64,000 nucleotides of DNA from assembly GCF_030814225.1 (NCBI RefSeq), contig NZ_JAUSUR010000007.1:164941-228940 (forward strand), read 5' to 3'. The first letter of the stretch is position 1. Each line of letters opens with the position of its first letter. A model generated the notes under the pieces. The model worked only from the letters and a program-made list of their open reading frames with translations. It was not told where the DNA came from and searched no databases. The DNA is from Breznakia pachnodae (GTDB lineage: Bacteria; Bacillota_I; Bacilli_A; Erysipelotrichales; Erysipelotrichaceae). Position numbers and translations under genes: made by a program. Positions 55,959 through 63,792 of the stretch are shown piece after piece.

Positions 55959-56976
55959 AATTATTAATAAATACGTTTACGATGTAACACGTAGATTACC
56001 TGAGAAAGACCGCTTAGAAGTAGAAGAAGAATTAAAAGCAAATATTTATGATATGCTTAGTGACAATCCTGATGAAGCAGAAGTCAAAGCAGTGCTACAA
56101 GAGTTAGGACATCCTTCGAAGCTAGCTGAACAATATCGCCAAAATCCAAGATATTTAATTTCACCAGCAATGTATGATCAATATATTCAAATTTTAAAAT
56201 GGCTATTGCCACTTGTTGGTGGAATTCTAGCAGCATTAGGATTTATCCTTGGTAGTTTAGATGTTATAAGCGCCGCAAGTGGTACTGTTGATATCAAAGA
56301 CATTTTAAAAGAATCAATTTCTCAAGGAATTAGCATGGGAATATCAGGAGCATTCCAAGCTTTATTTTGGACAACACTAGGGTTTGTAATCGCAGAACGT
56401 TCTGGATATCAGCAAAAAATTGCGAAAGAATGGAAAATCGAAGATATTCCTGAAATCCCTAAAAATGACAAAGATAAAATTTCATTATCTGAAACAATTA
56501 TAGAAATGGCATTATCAGTAGTATTTACTGTTATTGGAATATTAATCTGTAGTGGAATCATTCCAGTTGCCTTCTCTTTTGCACACAATGGAAGATTTGT
56601 TCAAGAAGTGTTCAATACAAGTTTCCTACAAACTTGTGTACCAATATTCATCATTATTCTTGCATTCTCAATGCTTGAATATATTAGTAAATTAGTATAT
56701 CGCAGATGGCACCCAATGGTGTGTACTGGAGTTATCATTAGTAATATCGTTAGTGCTGGTGGATTCATTTACCTATTAACAAGACCAAATATCTTCAGCA
56801 GAGAATTCTTAAACTTTGTAGAAACAAATGATTGGGGAAGTCATGATATCATGCAATTCTTTGGTACTGGTGGAAGTAATCCTGTAATTATTACAATCAT
56901 AATTATTATAGTAGTAGTAACTGTAGCAACAAGTGCTCATGCACTATACAAAACAATAAGAGCAAACGCCAGATAA
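55951..56976 (+). CDS. HAAS-domain (DUF1700-like) integral membrane protein
   Basis: The 341-residue protein opens with a cytoplasmic helical HAAS domain (about 1-70: VTRRLPEKDRLEVEEELKAN, then EVKAVLQELGHPSKLAEQYR). Six or so membrane helices follow (about 86-335). HAAS proteins are typically co-transcribed with PadR repressors and are thought to take part in envelope stress responses. A separate Lys/Glu-rich loop lies at about 148-180. It overlaps padR by 8 bp and ends in a bidirectional terminator. Confidence 0.85.
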   Translation: MDKIINKYVYDVTRRLPEKDRLEVEEELKANIYDMLSDNPDEAEVKAVLQELGHPSKLAEQYRQNPRYLISPAMYDQYIQILKWLLPLVGGILAALGFILGSLDVISAASGTVDIKDILKESISQGISMGISGAFQALFWTTLGFVIAERSGYQQKIAKEWKIEDIPEIPKNDKDKISLSETIIEMALSVVFTVIGILICSGIIPVAFSFAHNGRFVQEVFNTSFLQTCVPIFIIILAFSMLEYISKLVYRRWHPMVCTGVIISNIVSAGGFIYLLTRPNIFSREFLNFVETNDWGSHDIMQFFGTGGSNPVIITIIIIIVVVTVATSAHALYKTIRANAR

Positions 56977-56979
56977 TAT

Positions 56980-57012
56980 AAAAGCAATAATCGTGTGTGA
57001 TTATTGCTTTTT
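56980..57012. terminator. Bidirectional terminator
   Basis: AAAAGCAATAATC, short loop, GATTATTGCTTTT, between the convergent HAAS gene and the HEAT-repeat gene whose stop it overlaps. Confidence 0.82.
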
Positions 57013-57630
57013 CATTAGCAACCCATTCTTAGTGACTAATTTATATACTTGAAGAATTCTTTTATTATTTAAATCCCACAAACTGATTTCATCAATGATT
57101 AATTGAGGATGCTTCTTACTAATATCTCTTAGTGCATTCCCTGCTGACTTACGCACATATTCACTTTCATCATCTTTTAATGGTGATAAGTAATTTACTG
57201 CTTTTTGTGGATGTTCTTTGAAGTGTGGTCGAGAGGTCCATATTCGCAAACCTTCACTAACTGCTCTTCGCACATTAGCTACAGGTGATTGTAACCATTC
57301 TTCAATATAAGGAATGGCTTTTTCATAACCTGTTTTACTACAAAAGTAATCAAATGCCATAGCTAAAATTTCTTGCACTCTCCAATTATCATCTTTACTT
57401 ACTTCATCCTTCAAAAACAGCAAACATGATAGATTATCAATTGAAAGATAACCAAGAAGAAATACTGCCAGTGAACGTTCCTGATAGGCATTTGAAGAAT
57501 ATAGTTCATATGCAAGTTTTTTACTCTCAACTGCATCCATCGATTTATATAATTCAATCGATACTTCCTTAATTACTTTAAATCCTCCTTCAATGTTTAG
57601 TATTGTATCTTTAACTTCCTTATATTCCAT
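57001..57630 (-). CDS. HEAT-repeat protein resembling DNA alkylation repair AlkD
   Basis: This 209-residue all-helical protein is made of HEAT-like repeats. The repeat cores read NWRVQEILAMAFDYFCSKTG, VANVRRAVSEGLRIWTSRPH and SEYVRKSAGNALRDISKKHP, the pattern of DNA-alkylation-repeat proteins, in which such repeats cradle duplex DNA around alkylated bases. The best AlkD enzymes have a catalytic Asp and Trp/Arg set that I cannot place confidently, so a non-enzymatic relative is possible. It diverges from an MGMT-like gene at 57760, which strengthens a DNA-alkylation theme. Confidence 0.75.
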   Translation of the reverse strand: MEYKEVKDTILNIEGGFKVIKEVSIELYKSMDAVESKKLAYELYSSNAYQERSLAVFLLGYLSIDNLSCLLFLKDEVSKDDNWRVQEILAMAFDYFCSKTGYEKAIPYIEEWLQSPVANVRRAVSEGLRIWTSRPHFKEHPQKAVNYLSPLKDDESEYVRKSAGNALRDISKKHPQLIIDEISLWDLNNKRILQVYKLVTKNGLLMKKQ

Positions 57631-57759
57631 CGCCTTACCTCTTTTAACATATCTATCATATCATACTATAATTTACTTTAATAATTAGTAAAATAATTAA
57701 AACTGTCTCATTGAATTATAGTTTAAAACCCTCTATGATTGAAGTAGGAGGTACTACTT

Positions 57760-58239
57760 ATGGCTAATGAAGATAAAAAAGACTTTAATGAAATGCTTCA
57801 AAGAAGCAATGGGATGCCAAAGATTCAAATTATTGATGATGAGAAAGCAATCAAAAAATATGGTGGAGAGAGAATGTATTTTGCGCCACCAATGGATTAT
57901 GATAACATCATGAAAACTATTCCTTTTGGAAAAGTAATTACTACTGGTGAGATACGTGAATATTTCGCAAAACATAATAATGCCGATTTCACTGATCCAA
58001 TTACTTCTGGAGTATTTGTTTCCATAGCTGCCTGGGCAAGCCATCAAAGAGAAGATAATAAAACACCTTTCTGGAGAACTTTGAAAGCCCATGGTGAGTT
58101 AAACAAAAAGTATCCTGGCGGTATTGAAGAACAAAAACAATTATTAGAAGATGAAGGTCATACGATTATTAAAAAGGGTAGAACAAATATTCGATATTAC
58201 GTAAAGGATTATGAAAAGGTACTTGCCACTTTAACGTAA
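57760..58239 (+). CDS. MGMT-family / alkyltransferase-like protein
   Basis: This 159-residue protein has the DNA-binding half of O6-alkylguanine alkyltransferases: MKTIPFGKVITTGEIREYFA (about 49-68), VFVSIAAWASHQ (about 87), then TPFWRTLKAHGELNKKYPGG (about 105-124) and the closing LLEDEGHTI. The position of the alkyl-acceptor PCHR motif is occupied by the TPFWRTL segment, with no Cys. It is therefore alkyltransferase-like (ATL) rather than a repair methyltransferase; ATL proteins flag lesions for excision repair. GTAGGAGGT precedes the ATG. Confidence 0.8.
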   Translation: MANEDKKDFNEMLQRSNGMPKIQIIDDEKAIKKYGGERMYFAPPMDYDNIMKTIPFGKVITTGEIREYFAKHNNADFTDPITSGVFVSIAAWASHQREDNKTPFWRTLKAHGELNKKYPGGIEEQKQLLEDEGHTIIKKGRTNIRYYVKDYEKVLATLT

Positions 58240-58298
58240 TACTTACAAACACCTTTCTTATTTATGCTATAATAGGTACAGAAAAGGGGGATACCTTT

Positions 58299-58586
58299 AT
58301 GATAAGAGTTATCGCAACATTCCAGTTACAAGAAGATATGATTGACGTCGCAAAGAAAATTGCTGAAGTCCTGGTAAGTGAAACAAGAAACGAAGATGGA
58401 TGCATTCAATATGATTTACTTCAAGATAATAAAGATGAAAATCATCTAGTAATGATTGAACACTGGGAAACACAAGAAAAACTGGATGCTCATTCAGCCA
58501 GTGAACACTTTGCTAAATATGTTCCAATGCTTGCTGAGTTATGTGTAAAAGCACCAGAAGTTGTAACTTATAAAAATTTATTTTAA
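58299..58586 (+). CDS. Antibiotic biosynthesis monooxygenase (ABM) domain protein
   Basis: This 95-residue single ABM domain shows RVIATFQLQEDMIDVAKKIA, then ETRNEDGCIQYDLLQDNKDE and HLVMIEHWETQEKLDAHSAS, the dimeric alpha-beta barrel of YgiN-like quinol monooxygenases. It probably acts on quinones or small aromatics, or has a chaperone-like role; substrate unknown. AAGGGGG precedes the ATG and TATAAT lies about 30 bp upstream. Single gene. Confidence 0.9.
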   Translation: MIRVIATFQLQEDMIDVAKKIAEVLVSETRNEDGCIQYDLLQDNKDENHLVMIEHWETQEKLDAHSASEHFAKYVPMLAELCVKAPEVVTYKNLF

Positions 58587-58704
58587 GAACACATATGATA
58601 TCGTCAACAGGCGGTATCTTTTTGTTTCATTTGAGTGGCTATTTATGATTGCGGATTCTATAATGAAGTTAGTAAAAACATTTACTAGGAAAGGAAAAAA
58701 ATAT

Positions 58705-59571
58705 ATGAATAATAAATTTGCAAATTGTTTATGGTTCAATGGAAAAGTAGAAGAAGCAGCAGACTATTATCTAAATCTTTTTCAAGAAACTAAAAGAAAT
58801 CGTACATTATATTTTGTGGAAGATGCACATGGAACAACTGGTGATATCCTTACTATTTCATTAACCCTTGATAACCAAGAATTTGTTTTATTGAACGGAG
58901 GTCCTGACTTCGTCATGACACCTGCAATCTCTTATGTTATTAACTGCACAGATGCTGGACATTTAAAGAGGATATGGGAGGAGTTAAGTAAAGATGGCGA
59001 AATACTAATGGATCTTGATAATCTGCCAGGAGTTGGTTTATTTGGCTGGCTAAACGATAAATACGGAGTATCTTGGCAATTAAAAGTAGGGGATGGTAAA
59101 GAAACAATTACACCATGTTTTATGTTCGCGAATAATCTTTATGGAAAAGCTAAAGATGCGATGGAAACATGGATAGAATATTTCCATAATGGAACTATAT
59201 TGTCACAATCAACAGACAAAGATGGTTCCCTCACGATTGGTGAGTTTGAGTTATTTGGACAACACTTTCTAGCAATGGACAGTGCGATGAACCATGACTT
59301 TACATTCTCAATGGCTAATTCATTTTATGTGTATTGTGAAGATCAAAATGAAATTGATAATCTATGGGATACTGTAACCAAAGATGGAGTAGAATATCCA
59401 TGTGGTTGGATGATGGATAAATTTGGTGTTCCTTGGCAAACTGTTGCCAGAGATATGGATGATCTAATTGATATCAAAGAACCTAAAAAAGCATTAGCTG
59501 TAACTAAAGAATTATACAAAATGAAAAAAATTGATATCAATCTATTACGTAAAGTTTATGAAGAAAATTAA
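58705..59571 (+). CDS. Tandem VOC (PhnB-like) family protein
   Basis: About 288 residues with two PhnB-like vicinal-oxygen-chelate domains in tandem. The first (about 1-125) has NCLWFNGKVEEAADYYLNLF, EFVLLNGGPDF and DKYGVSWQL. The second (about 135-260) has PCFMFANNLYGKAKDAMETW, QHFLAMDSAMNHDFTF and DKFGVPWQTV. Such proteins are annotated as 3-demethylubiquinone-9 3-methyltransferase-like, but no activity is established. I start at ATG 58705 (MNNKFANCLWF); the 20 residues before it from an upstream ATG are not part of the domain. Confidence 0.85.
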   Translation: MNNKFANCLWFNGKVEEAADYYLNLFQETKRNRTLYFVEDAHGTTGDILTISLTLDNQEFVLLNGGPDFVMTPAISYVINCTDAGHLKRIWEELSKDGEILMDLDNLPGVGLFGWLNDKYGVSWQLKVGDGKETITPCFMFANNLYGKAKDAMETWIEYFHNGTILSQSTDKDGSLTIGEFELFGQHFLAMDSAMNHDFTFSMANSFYVYCEDQNEIDNLWDTVTKDGVEYPCGWMMDKFGVPWQTVARDMDDLIDIKEPKKALAVTKELYKMKKIDINLLRKVYEEN

Positions 59572-59606
59572 AAGAAATGGCAGAAAATAAATTCTGCCAT
59601 TTCTTT
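59571..59606. terminator. Bidirectional terminator
   Basis: AAAGAAATGGCAGAA / TTCTGCCATTTCTTT, a 15-bp perfect stem with a 6-nt loop, between convergent genes. Confidence 0.86.
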
Positions 59607-60067
59607 TATATTTTTATATCTTCAATACTTTCAGTAATAATCCAATCATCCATATTGCTTTCACGATTATATTTAAACGGTTCTACTGCTTCCAATTTAT
59701 CTATTTCAAATACTGCCAAGAATTTCTTACCAGCCCATCGTTTGTATTGGTCTTTCGATAGATTTAATTCTTTTTCATATTTATCCACAAATGCAACTGA
59801 TTCTTCTTTTGTCATTTTTTCAGTTTCAATCACTTTAGAGATAATACCACGATGAGTAATCAACATATCGCCACCAGTTTCCACAAAATACACAATATCG
59901 TCCACTTTCGCACGTCCCCCTAAAGGAACTTTCTTCCCTGCAGCACCACGAATAATCATCGTCTTTTCTTTATTTATTAATTTTTCTAATTCTTTGGCTT
60001 TATCATTTAAATAAACCAAATGCTCTGCTCTTCCTTCTTTTGCCTTATACCATTCACTAACTGCCAT
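59606..60067 (-). CDS. Possible PUA-superfamily (ASCH/EVE-like) protein
   Basis: The 153-residue basic protein is not confidently recognised. The order 'KVPLGGRAKVDDIVYFVETG', then DMLITHRGIISKVIETEKM, then KKFLAVFEIDKLEAVEPFKY is reminiscent of PUA-like small RNA- or modified-base-binding domains. In these a barrel strand (D-x-V-Y-F) and a late W...A-x-F-E-I strand recur. The N-terminal about 50 residues are Lys/Glu-rich helix. GGAGG precedes the ATG. Treat the family as a suggestion. Confidence 0.5.
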   Translation of the reverse strand: MAVSEWYKAKEGRAEHLVYLNDKAKELEKLINKEKTMIIRGAAGKKVPLGGRAKVDDIVYFVETGGDMLITHRGIISKVIETEKMTKEESVAFVDKYEKELNLSKDQYKRWAGKKFLAVFEIDKLEAVEPFKYNRESNMDDWIITESIEDIKI

Positions 60068-60194
60068 AAGTTCTCCTCCTATTATTAATAAAATTGTATC
60101 ATAGGAGGTATAGAAAATATACTGTTCGTTTCCTTTGTATAAAAATTAACCCAATAGTACAATTTAACTATCAAAGGAAAGTTAGGAGATATAT

Positions 60195-61520
60195 ATGAGA
60201 AAATATGATATTGCAATTATCGGCTCAGGTGTTGGTGGATTTGCCAGTGCTTCAGCATTAATTGAAGCAAAGAAAACAGTAGTAATGATCGAAGAAGATG
60301 TGTGGGGTGGAACTTGTCCAAACCATGGGTGTGACCCAAAGAAAATACTGCTCTCAGGCGCAGAAACAATCGAACAGAATATCCAATTAAAGGGAAAAGG
60401 AATTACTGATGTAGCCTCTATCAACTGGGGCCAGTTGATGGAATTTAAGCGTTCATTCACAAATCCATTTCCAGATAATTTTAAAACGAATGCTGAAGAT
60501 TTAGGAATTGATACAATAAAAGGTACTGCAACATTTCTAAGTAAGAATCAAATTCAGGTTAATGATGAGATAATTGAGGCAAGTAATTTTATTATTGCTA
60601 CAGGACAACGTCCAAGCCTTTTAAATATTGAAGGTAAAGAATATATGAATACCAGCACTGATTTTTTAGAGCTGGATGAACTACCAAAAAGCATGGTATT
60701 CTTAGGAGCGGGATACATTACATTTGAACTGGCAAGTATTGCTAATCTTGCAGGAAGTGATGTAACAATCATTCATCATAATCATCGTCCTTTAAAAGGA
60801 TTTGATGAGAATTATGTTTCTGATTTAGTTTCTTCGATGAAGGACAAAGGAATCCATTTTGCATTTGATGTAGATATTAAAAAAGTTAGTAAAGAAGATG
60901 ATAAGTATGCACTTAGTGGAAATGATTATTCCTTACAAACTGATTATGTTGTCTGCGCAGCTGGAAGAGTTCCTAATATAGAAGATTTAAATTTAGAAAA
61001 AGCAGATGTTACATATGATAAACGAGGAGTTCAAGTCAATGATTTTATGCAGACTTCTAACCCTTCTATTTATGCATGTGGAGATGTAGTTATTAAAAAG
61101 CAACCAAAGTTGACTCCAGTTGCCTCATTTGAAGGAAGTTACGTGGCGAGTAAAATCTTAGATAATACAGTAAAAGAAATTGATTATCCAGCAATTACAA
61201 CAATTGTATACAGCAGTCCTAAACTTGCGAAAGTTGGGATTGATATAAGTGAAGCAAAAGAACAACCAGATAAATATTCAATCAATGAAATTGATATGAC
61301 GAACTGGTTTACTTATCGAAGAATGAATGAACCCATTGCGAAAGCAACAGTAATCTTTGAAAATAAAAAACTTGTTGGTGCCTATACACTAAGCAATCAG
61401 GCAGACACATTAATCAATTATCTTACAATCTTAATTGACAAAAAAATTACAAAAGAAGATATTCAACAAATGATTCTTGGTTCACCAACTGTTGCTAGTG
61501 ATTTATTACACCTATTTTAA
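60195..61520 (+). CDS. FAD-dependent pyridine nucleotide-disulfide oxidoreductase-like protein
   Basis: The 441-residue flavoprotein has the glutathione reductase/lipoamide dehydrogenase layout: FAD site DIAIIGSGVGGFASA (about 5-19), redox-disulfide motif GGTCPNHGCDPKK with C41 and C46, NAD(P) site VFLGAGYITFELAS (about 172-185) and second FAD motif SIYACGDV (about 287-294). The C-terminal interface domain is present. However the usual His-Pro-Thr-x-x-Glu active-site motif reads GSPTVASDL, lacking both the catalytic His and Glu. Its substrate may thus not be a normal dithiol. TTAGGAG precedes the ATG. Confidence 0.85.
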   Translation: MRKYDIAIIGSGVGGFASASALIEAKKTVVMIEEDVWGGTCPNHGCDPKKILLSGAETIEQNIQLKGKGITDVASINWGQLMEFKRSFTNPFPDNFKTNAEDLGIDTIKGTATFLSKNQIQVNDEIIEASNFIIATGQRPSLLNIEGKEYMNTSTDFLELDELPKSMVFLGAGYITFELASIANLAGSDVTIIHHNHRPLKGFDENYVSDLVSSMKDKGIHFAFDVDIKKVSKEDDKYALSGNDYSLQTDYVVCAAGRVPNIEDLNLEKADVTYDKRGVQVNDFMQTSNPSIYACGDVVIKKQPKLTPVASFEGSYVASKILDNTVKEIDYPAITTIVYSSPKLAKVGIDISEAKEQPDKYSINEIDMTNWFTYRRMNEPIAKATVIFENKKLVGAYTLSNQADTLINYLTILIDKKITKEDIQQMILGSPTVASDLLHLF

Positions 61521-61522
61521 AA

Positions 61523-61563
61523 CAAAATGACATAGTCGATATTTTATCCACTATGTCATTTTG
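61523..61563. terminator. Bidirectional terminator
   Basis: CAAAATGACATAGT / ACTATGTCATTTTG, a 14-bp perfect stem with a 13-nt loop, between convergent genes. Confidence 0.86.
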
Positions 61564-61564
61564 T

Positions 61565-62737
61565 TTATTTTATAAATACAACAATATCACCATCATTAAT
61601 AAGCTCTAACATCATTAATTCTTTTTCATCAATATAACCCAGGAAATTCCTTTGACCATCATTTTCGATTTGCTCTAATACAATCTGAATTTCTCCACTA
61701 TAATGCTTATAATTGTCATTCACCACTACAATACTTCCACGTTCAAAATAGTCTTTATTACTATTTCTAGGTTCTATTGTTTTCGTGTTATAAATGAATC
61801 TTGGTAAACGAGAACGCCAAATCCACTCAGAACTATCACCCATGTCACAGTGGGGATAAAAATCGAATAAGATTTCCTTTTCAATATCACTAATCTGACT
61901 ATCCAAATGAACTCTCACTTTCTTTTGACTAGAATTCTTATTCCCTATAAAACCTGAGGATAAAATCATCTTAATAATCGGGTTATCCTGATCAATCGCT
62001 ACTGGTTTTAGGGTTTGAGCCAACAGTTGAAATTCTTTCTCACTTGCATATGCATTTCCAATAAGCACATCATCCACATGATCTGTTGCCAATAATAATC
62101 TTAATTGCAAATCAATTGGTAACCCACGAAGTTTTTCAACTGTACATAATCCATCAGTTGCATCCCATACACCATGAGTATCTTTTTCATTTGAACTTAT
62201 AAAAGCACCTACTCTTACTCCCAATTCTCTTAACTCTTTGTTGATTCTACGAAACTTATCCCACTTCATCCCAGTATAACGCTGAGGATAAAAATTATGA
62301 CAGACTAGAATCTTAGAAGGTTCTACTCCTTTATCAATTAATCTCTTAATATGAGCACTATCTATAATAGATGCATTGAACTCAATCAGAATTCCATATG
62401 GATTATTGATTAACTGTAAATCACCGTCATCGCCAAAACTTAAATCCATTCGAATAATATCAACATGTAGGTCGTTGAATACAGATAGATTATCTGGTGA
62501 TGCGCCAACTCTTTCTAGGCATTCTGGATTCACATCTAATGAAACCTGAATTCCAACTTCATGAGCACTATCAATTAATTCCTTAAAGTAATCCAATACC
62601 TCTTCTTTACTGCCGTCAACTGAAAACATACTCGAAAATACTCTTGTACATCCATTTTCTGCTGCTAGTTTAAGATATTCTTTAATCTCATTCAATGGTT
62701 TTATATCTGGATATACTGACACTCCTAATCGATGCAT
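61565..62737 (-). CDS. mupG: MupG family (DUF871) TIM-barrel 6-phospho-N-acetylmuramidase-like protein
   Basis: This 390-residue protein has an N-terminal TIM barrel and a C-terminal cyclophilin-like domain, the DUF871 layout. Visible blocks are LGVSVYPDIKPLNEIKEYLK at the start, VSLDVNPECLERVG (about 79-92), IRMDLSFGDDGDLQLINNPY (about 110-129) and CHNFYPQRYTGM (about 165-176). S. aureus MupG hydrolyses MurNAc-6P-GlcNAc from cell-wall recycling; other members act with cellobiose-like PTS systems. A lone EIIB gene diverges from it, so a phosphorylated amino-sugar disaccharide is a reasonable substrate guess. GAGGA precedes the ATG. Confidence 0.88.
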   Translation of the reverse strand: MHRLGVSVYPDIKPLNEIKEYLKLAAENGCTRVFSSMFSVDGSKEEVLDYFKELIDSAHEVGIQVSLDVNPECLERVGASPDNLSVFNDLHVDIIRMDLSFGDDGDLQLINNPYGILIEFNASIIDSAHIKRLIDKGVEPSKILVCHNFYPQRYTGMKWDKFRRINKELRELGVRVGAFISSNEKDTHGVWDATDGLCTVEKLRGLPIDLQLRLLLATDHVDDVLIGNAYASEKEFQLLAQTLKPVAIDQDNPIIKMILSSGFIGNKNSSQKKVRVHLDSQISDIEKEILFDFYPHCDMGDSSEWIWRSRLPRFIYNTKTIEPRNSNKDYFERGSIVVVNDNYKHYSGEIQIVLEQIENDGQRNFLGYIDEKELMMLELINDGDIVVFIK

Positions 62738-62790
62738 ATACAGTCCTCCTATATATTTTTTATATCTAAAATCATTATATCATGCTTTGA

Positions 62791-62820
62791 TTGACACGCA
62801 GTGAAGACAAATGGTATATT
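62791..62820 (+). promoter_or_regulatory. Promoter of the lone EIIB gene
   Basis: TTGACA (62791-62796), 18 nt, TATATT (62815-62820), about 40 bases before the ATG at 62862. A minus-strand TATAAT (62779-62774) nearby probably serves the divergent mupG. Confidence 0.65.
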
Positions 62821-62861
62821 GCATACATAAGTAAAATTCCAAAAGGAATGGTGAGGTAGTT

Positions 62862-63161
62862 ATGAAAATTATAAGATTGTTTTGTGCTGGTGGTGCATCT
62901 ACTGGTATGCTTGTACAAAGGATGAAAAAAGCTGCAGAAGAACAAGGTTTGGAAGTTGAAATCAGTGCTCATGCAGTAAATAAGTATATTGATTTAGGAC
63001 CAACCTCTGATTGTGTTCTACTAGGTCCACAAGTTGGTTACCGCAGTAAACAAATCATTGAAGAGTTGAATTCAGTACCTGTGGAAGTTATCAATTCTAT
63101 GGATTATGGAATGATGAATGGCGAAAAAGTGTTGGCTCGTGCTATGGAAATAATGAAATAA
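62862..63161 (+). CDS. PTS lactose/cellobiose-type EIIB, unpaired
   Basis: The 99-residue EIIB has the phosphocysteine motif RLFCAGGASTGMLVQRMKKA (Cys about 8) and LLGPQVGYRSKQIIEELNSV. It resembles the operon EIIB at 6099-6410 in length and motifs but is clearly distinct. No EIIA or EIIC lies beside it. It may work with a permease elsewhere that feeds MupG, or serve as a phosphorylation-dependent signal. It has its own promoter and terminator, and diverges from mupG. Confidence 0.9.
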   Translation: MKIIRLFCAGGASTGMLVQRMKKAAEEQGLEVEISAHAVNKYIDLGPTSDCVLLGPQVGYRSKQIIEELNSVPVEVINSMDYGMMNGEKVLARAMEIMK

Positions 63162-63184
63162 AAGTTCTTCATTGAAGAACTTTT
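63160..63184. terminator. Bidirectional terminator
   Basis: AAAAGTTCTTC-ATT-GAAGAACTTTT, an 11-bp perfect stem, between the convergent EIIB and NimA-like genes. Confidence 0.84.
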
Positions 63185-63185
63185 A

Positions 63186-63671
63186 TTATCTCATTTTCGT
63201 TAATTCAATTGATTCTTTTCCACTCATATGTTCAATTGATATTTCTACAATTGCTGTATGAGCTAATGATTTCTCAATTTCCTTAATCGTTCCTTCTTTA
63301 TGATTTGGCGAATATTTATCTGCCAATACTTCGAGTGCAATTCTTTTATCTTCTTCACTCTCTAAAACACGTGCTTTTCCAAATACAATAACACTTCTAA
63401 AATAGGTTGTGTATTCTTCTGGAACTACATCATCCTTTTCTATAACACAGAATGACACTTTCTCATTACGCATAATTCCATCTAGCTTATGTCCTGTTTT
63501 CGCACCATGGAAATAAATCCTATTATCCCTATATACATAACTTAATGGTACAGCATATGGATAATCATCATCCCCACTAACTGCTAACACACCTGCTGTA
63601 GCTTTGTTTAAAATATCAATACACAGTTCCTCTGCTAATACCTGTTTACTTCTTCTCATCTCTCTAAACAT
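63186..63671 (-). CDS. Pyridoxamine 5'-phosphate oxidase family (NimA-like) flavin protein
   Basis: This 161-residue split-barrel protein has FREMRRSKQVLAEELCIDIL then a GVLAVSGDDDYPYAVPLSYV block, YFHGAKTGHKLDGIMRNEKV and FCVIEKDDVVPEEYTTYFRS. These are the landmarks of the NimA/pyridoxamine-phosphate-oxidase-like group; the H in FHGAKTGHK is typical. Such proteins bind FMN or haem; NimA relatives reduce nitroimidazoles. Physiological substrate unknown. The promoter is flanked by a 12-bp inverted repeat. Confidence 0.88.
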   Translation of the reverse strand: MFREMRRSKQVLAEELCIDILNKATAGVLAVSGDDDYPYAVPLSYVYRDNRIYFHGAKTGHKLDGIMRNEKVSFCVIEKDDVVPEEYTTYFRSVIVFGKARVLESEEDKRIALEVLADKYSPNHKEGTIKEIEKSLAHTAIVEISIEHMSGKESIELTKMR

Positions 63672-63695
63672 TTTAGATCTCCTATCTTTTAAATA

Positions 63696-63746
63696 AAACG
63701 TTCTTTTAATTTCTACTATAATTTATTGGAAAGAAAAAGAACGTTT
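63696..63746 (-). promoter_or_regulatory. 12-bp inverted repeat flanking the NimA-like promoter
   Basis: AAACGTTCTTTT (63696-63707) and AAAAGAACGTTT (63735-63746) are exact complements separated by 27 bases. The spacer holds a minus-strand TATAGT -10. The arrangement suggests a repressor binding both arms; each arm contains the AACGTT core. Confidence 0.55.
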
Positions 63747-63792
63747 ACTAATAATATGTTTATTTTACTTCTATTTATTAGTGGAATCAAGT

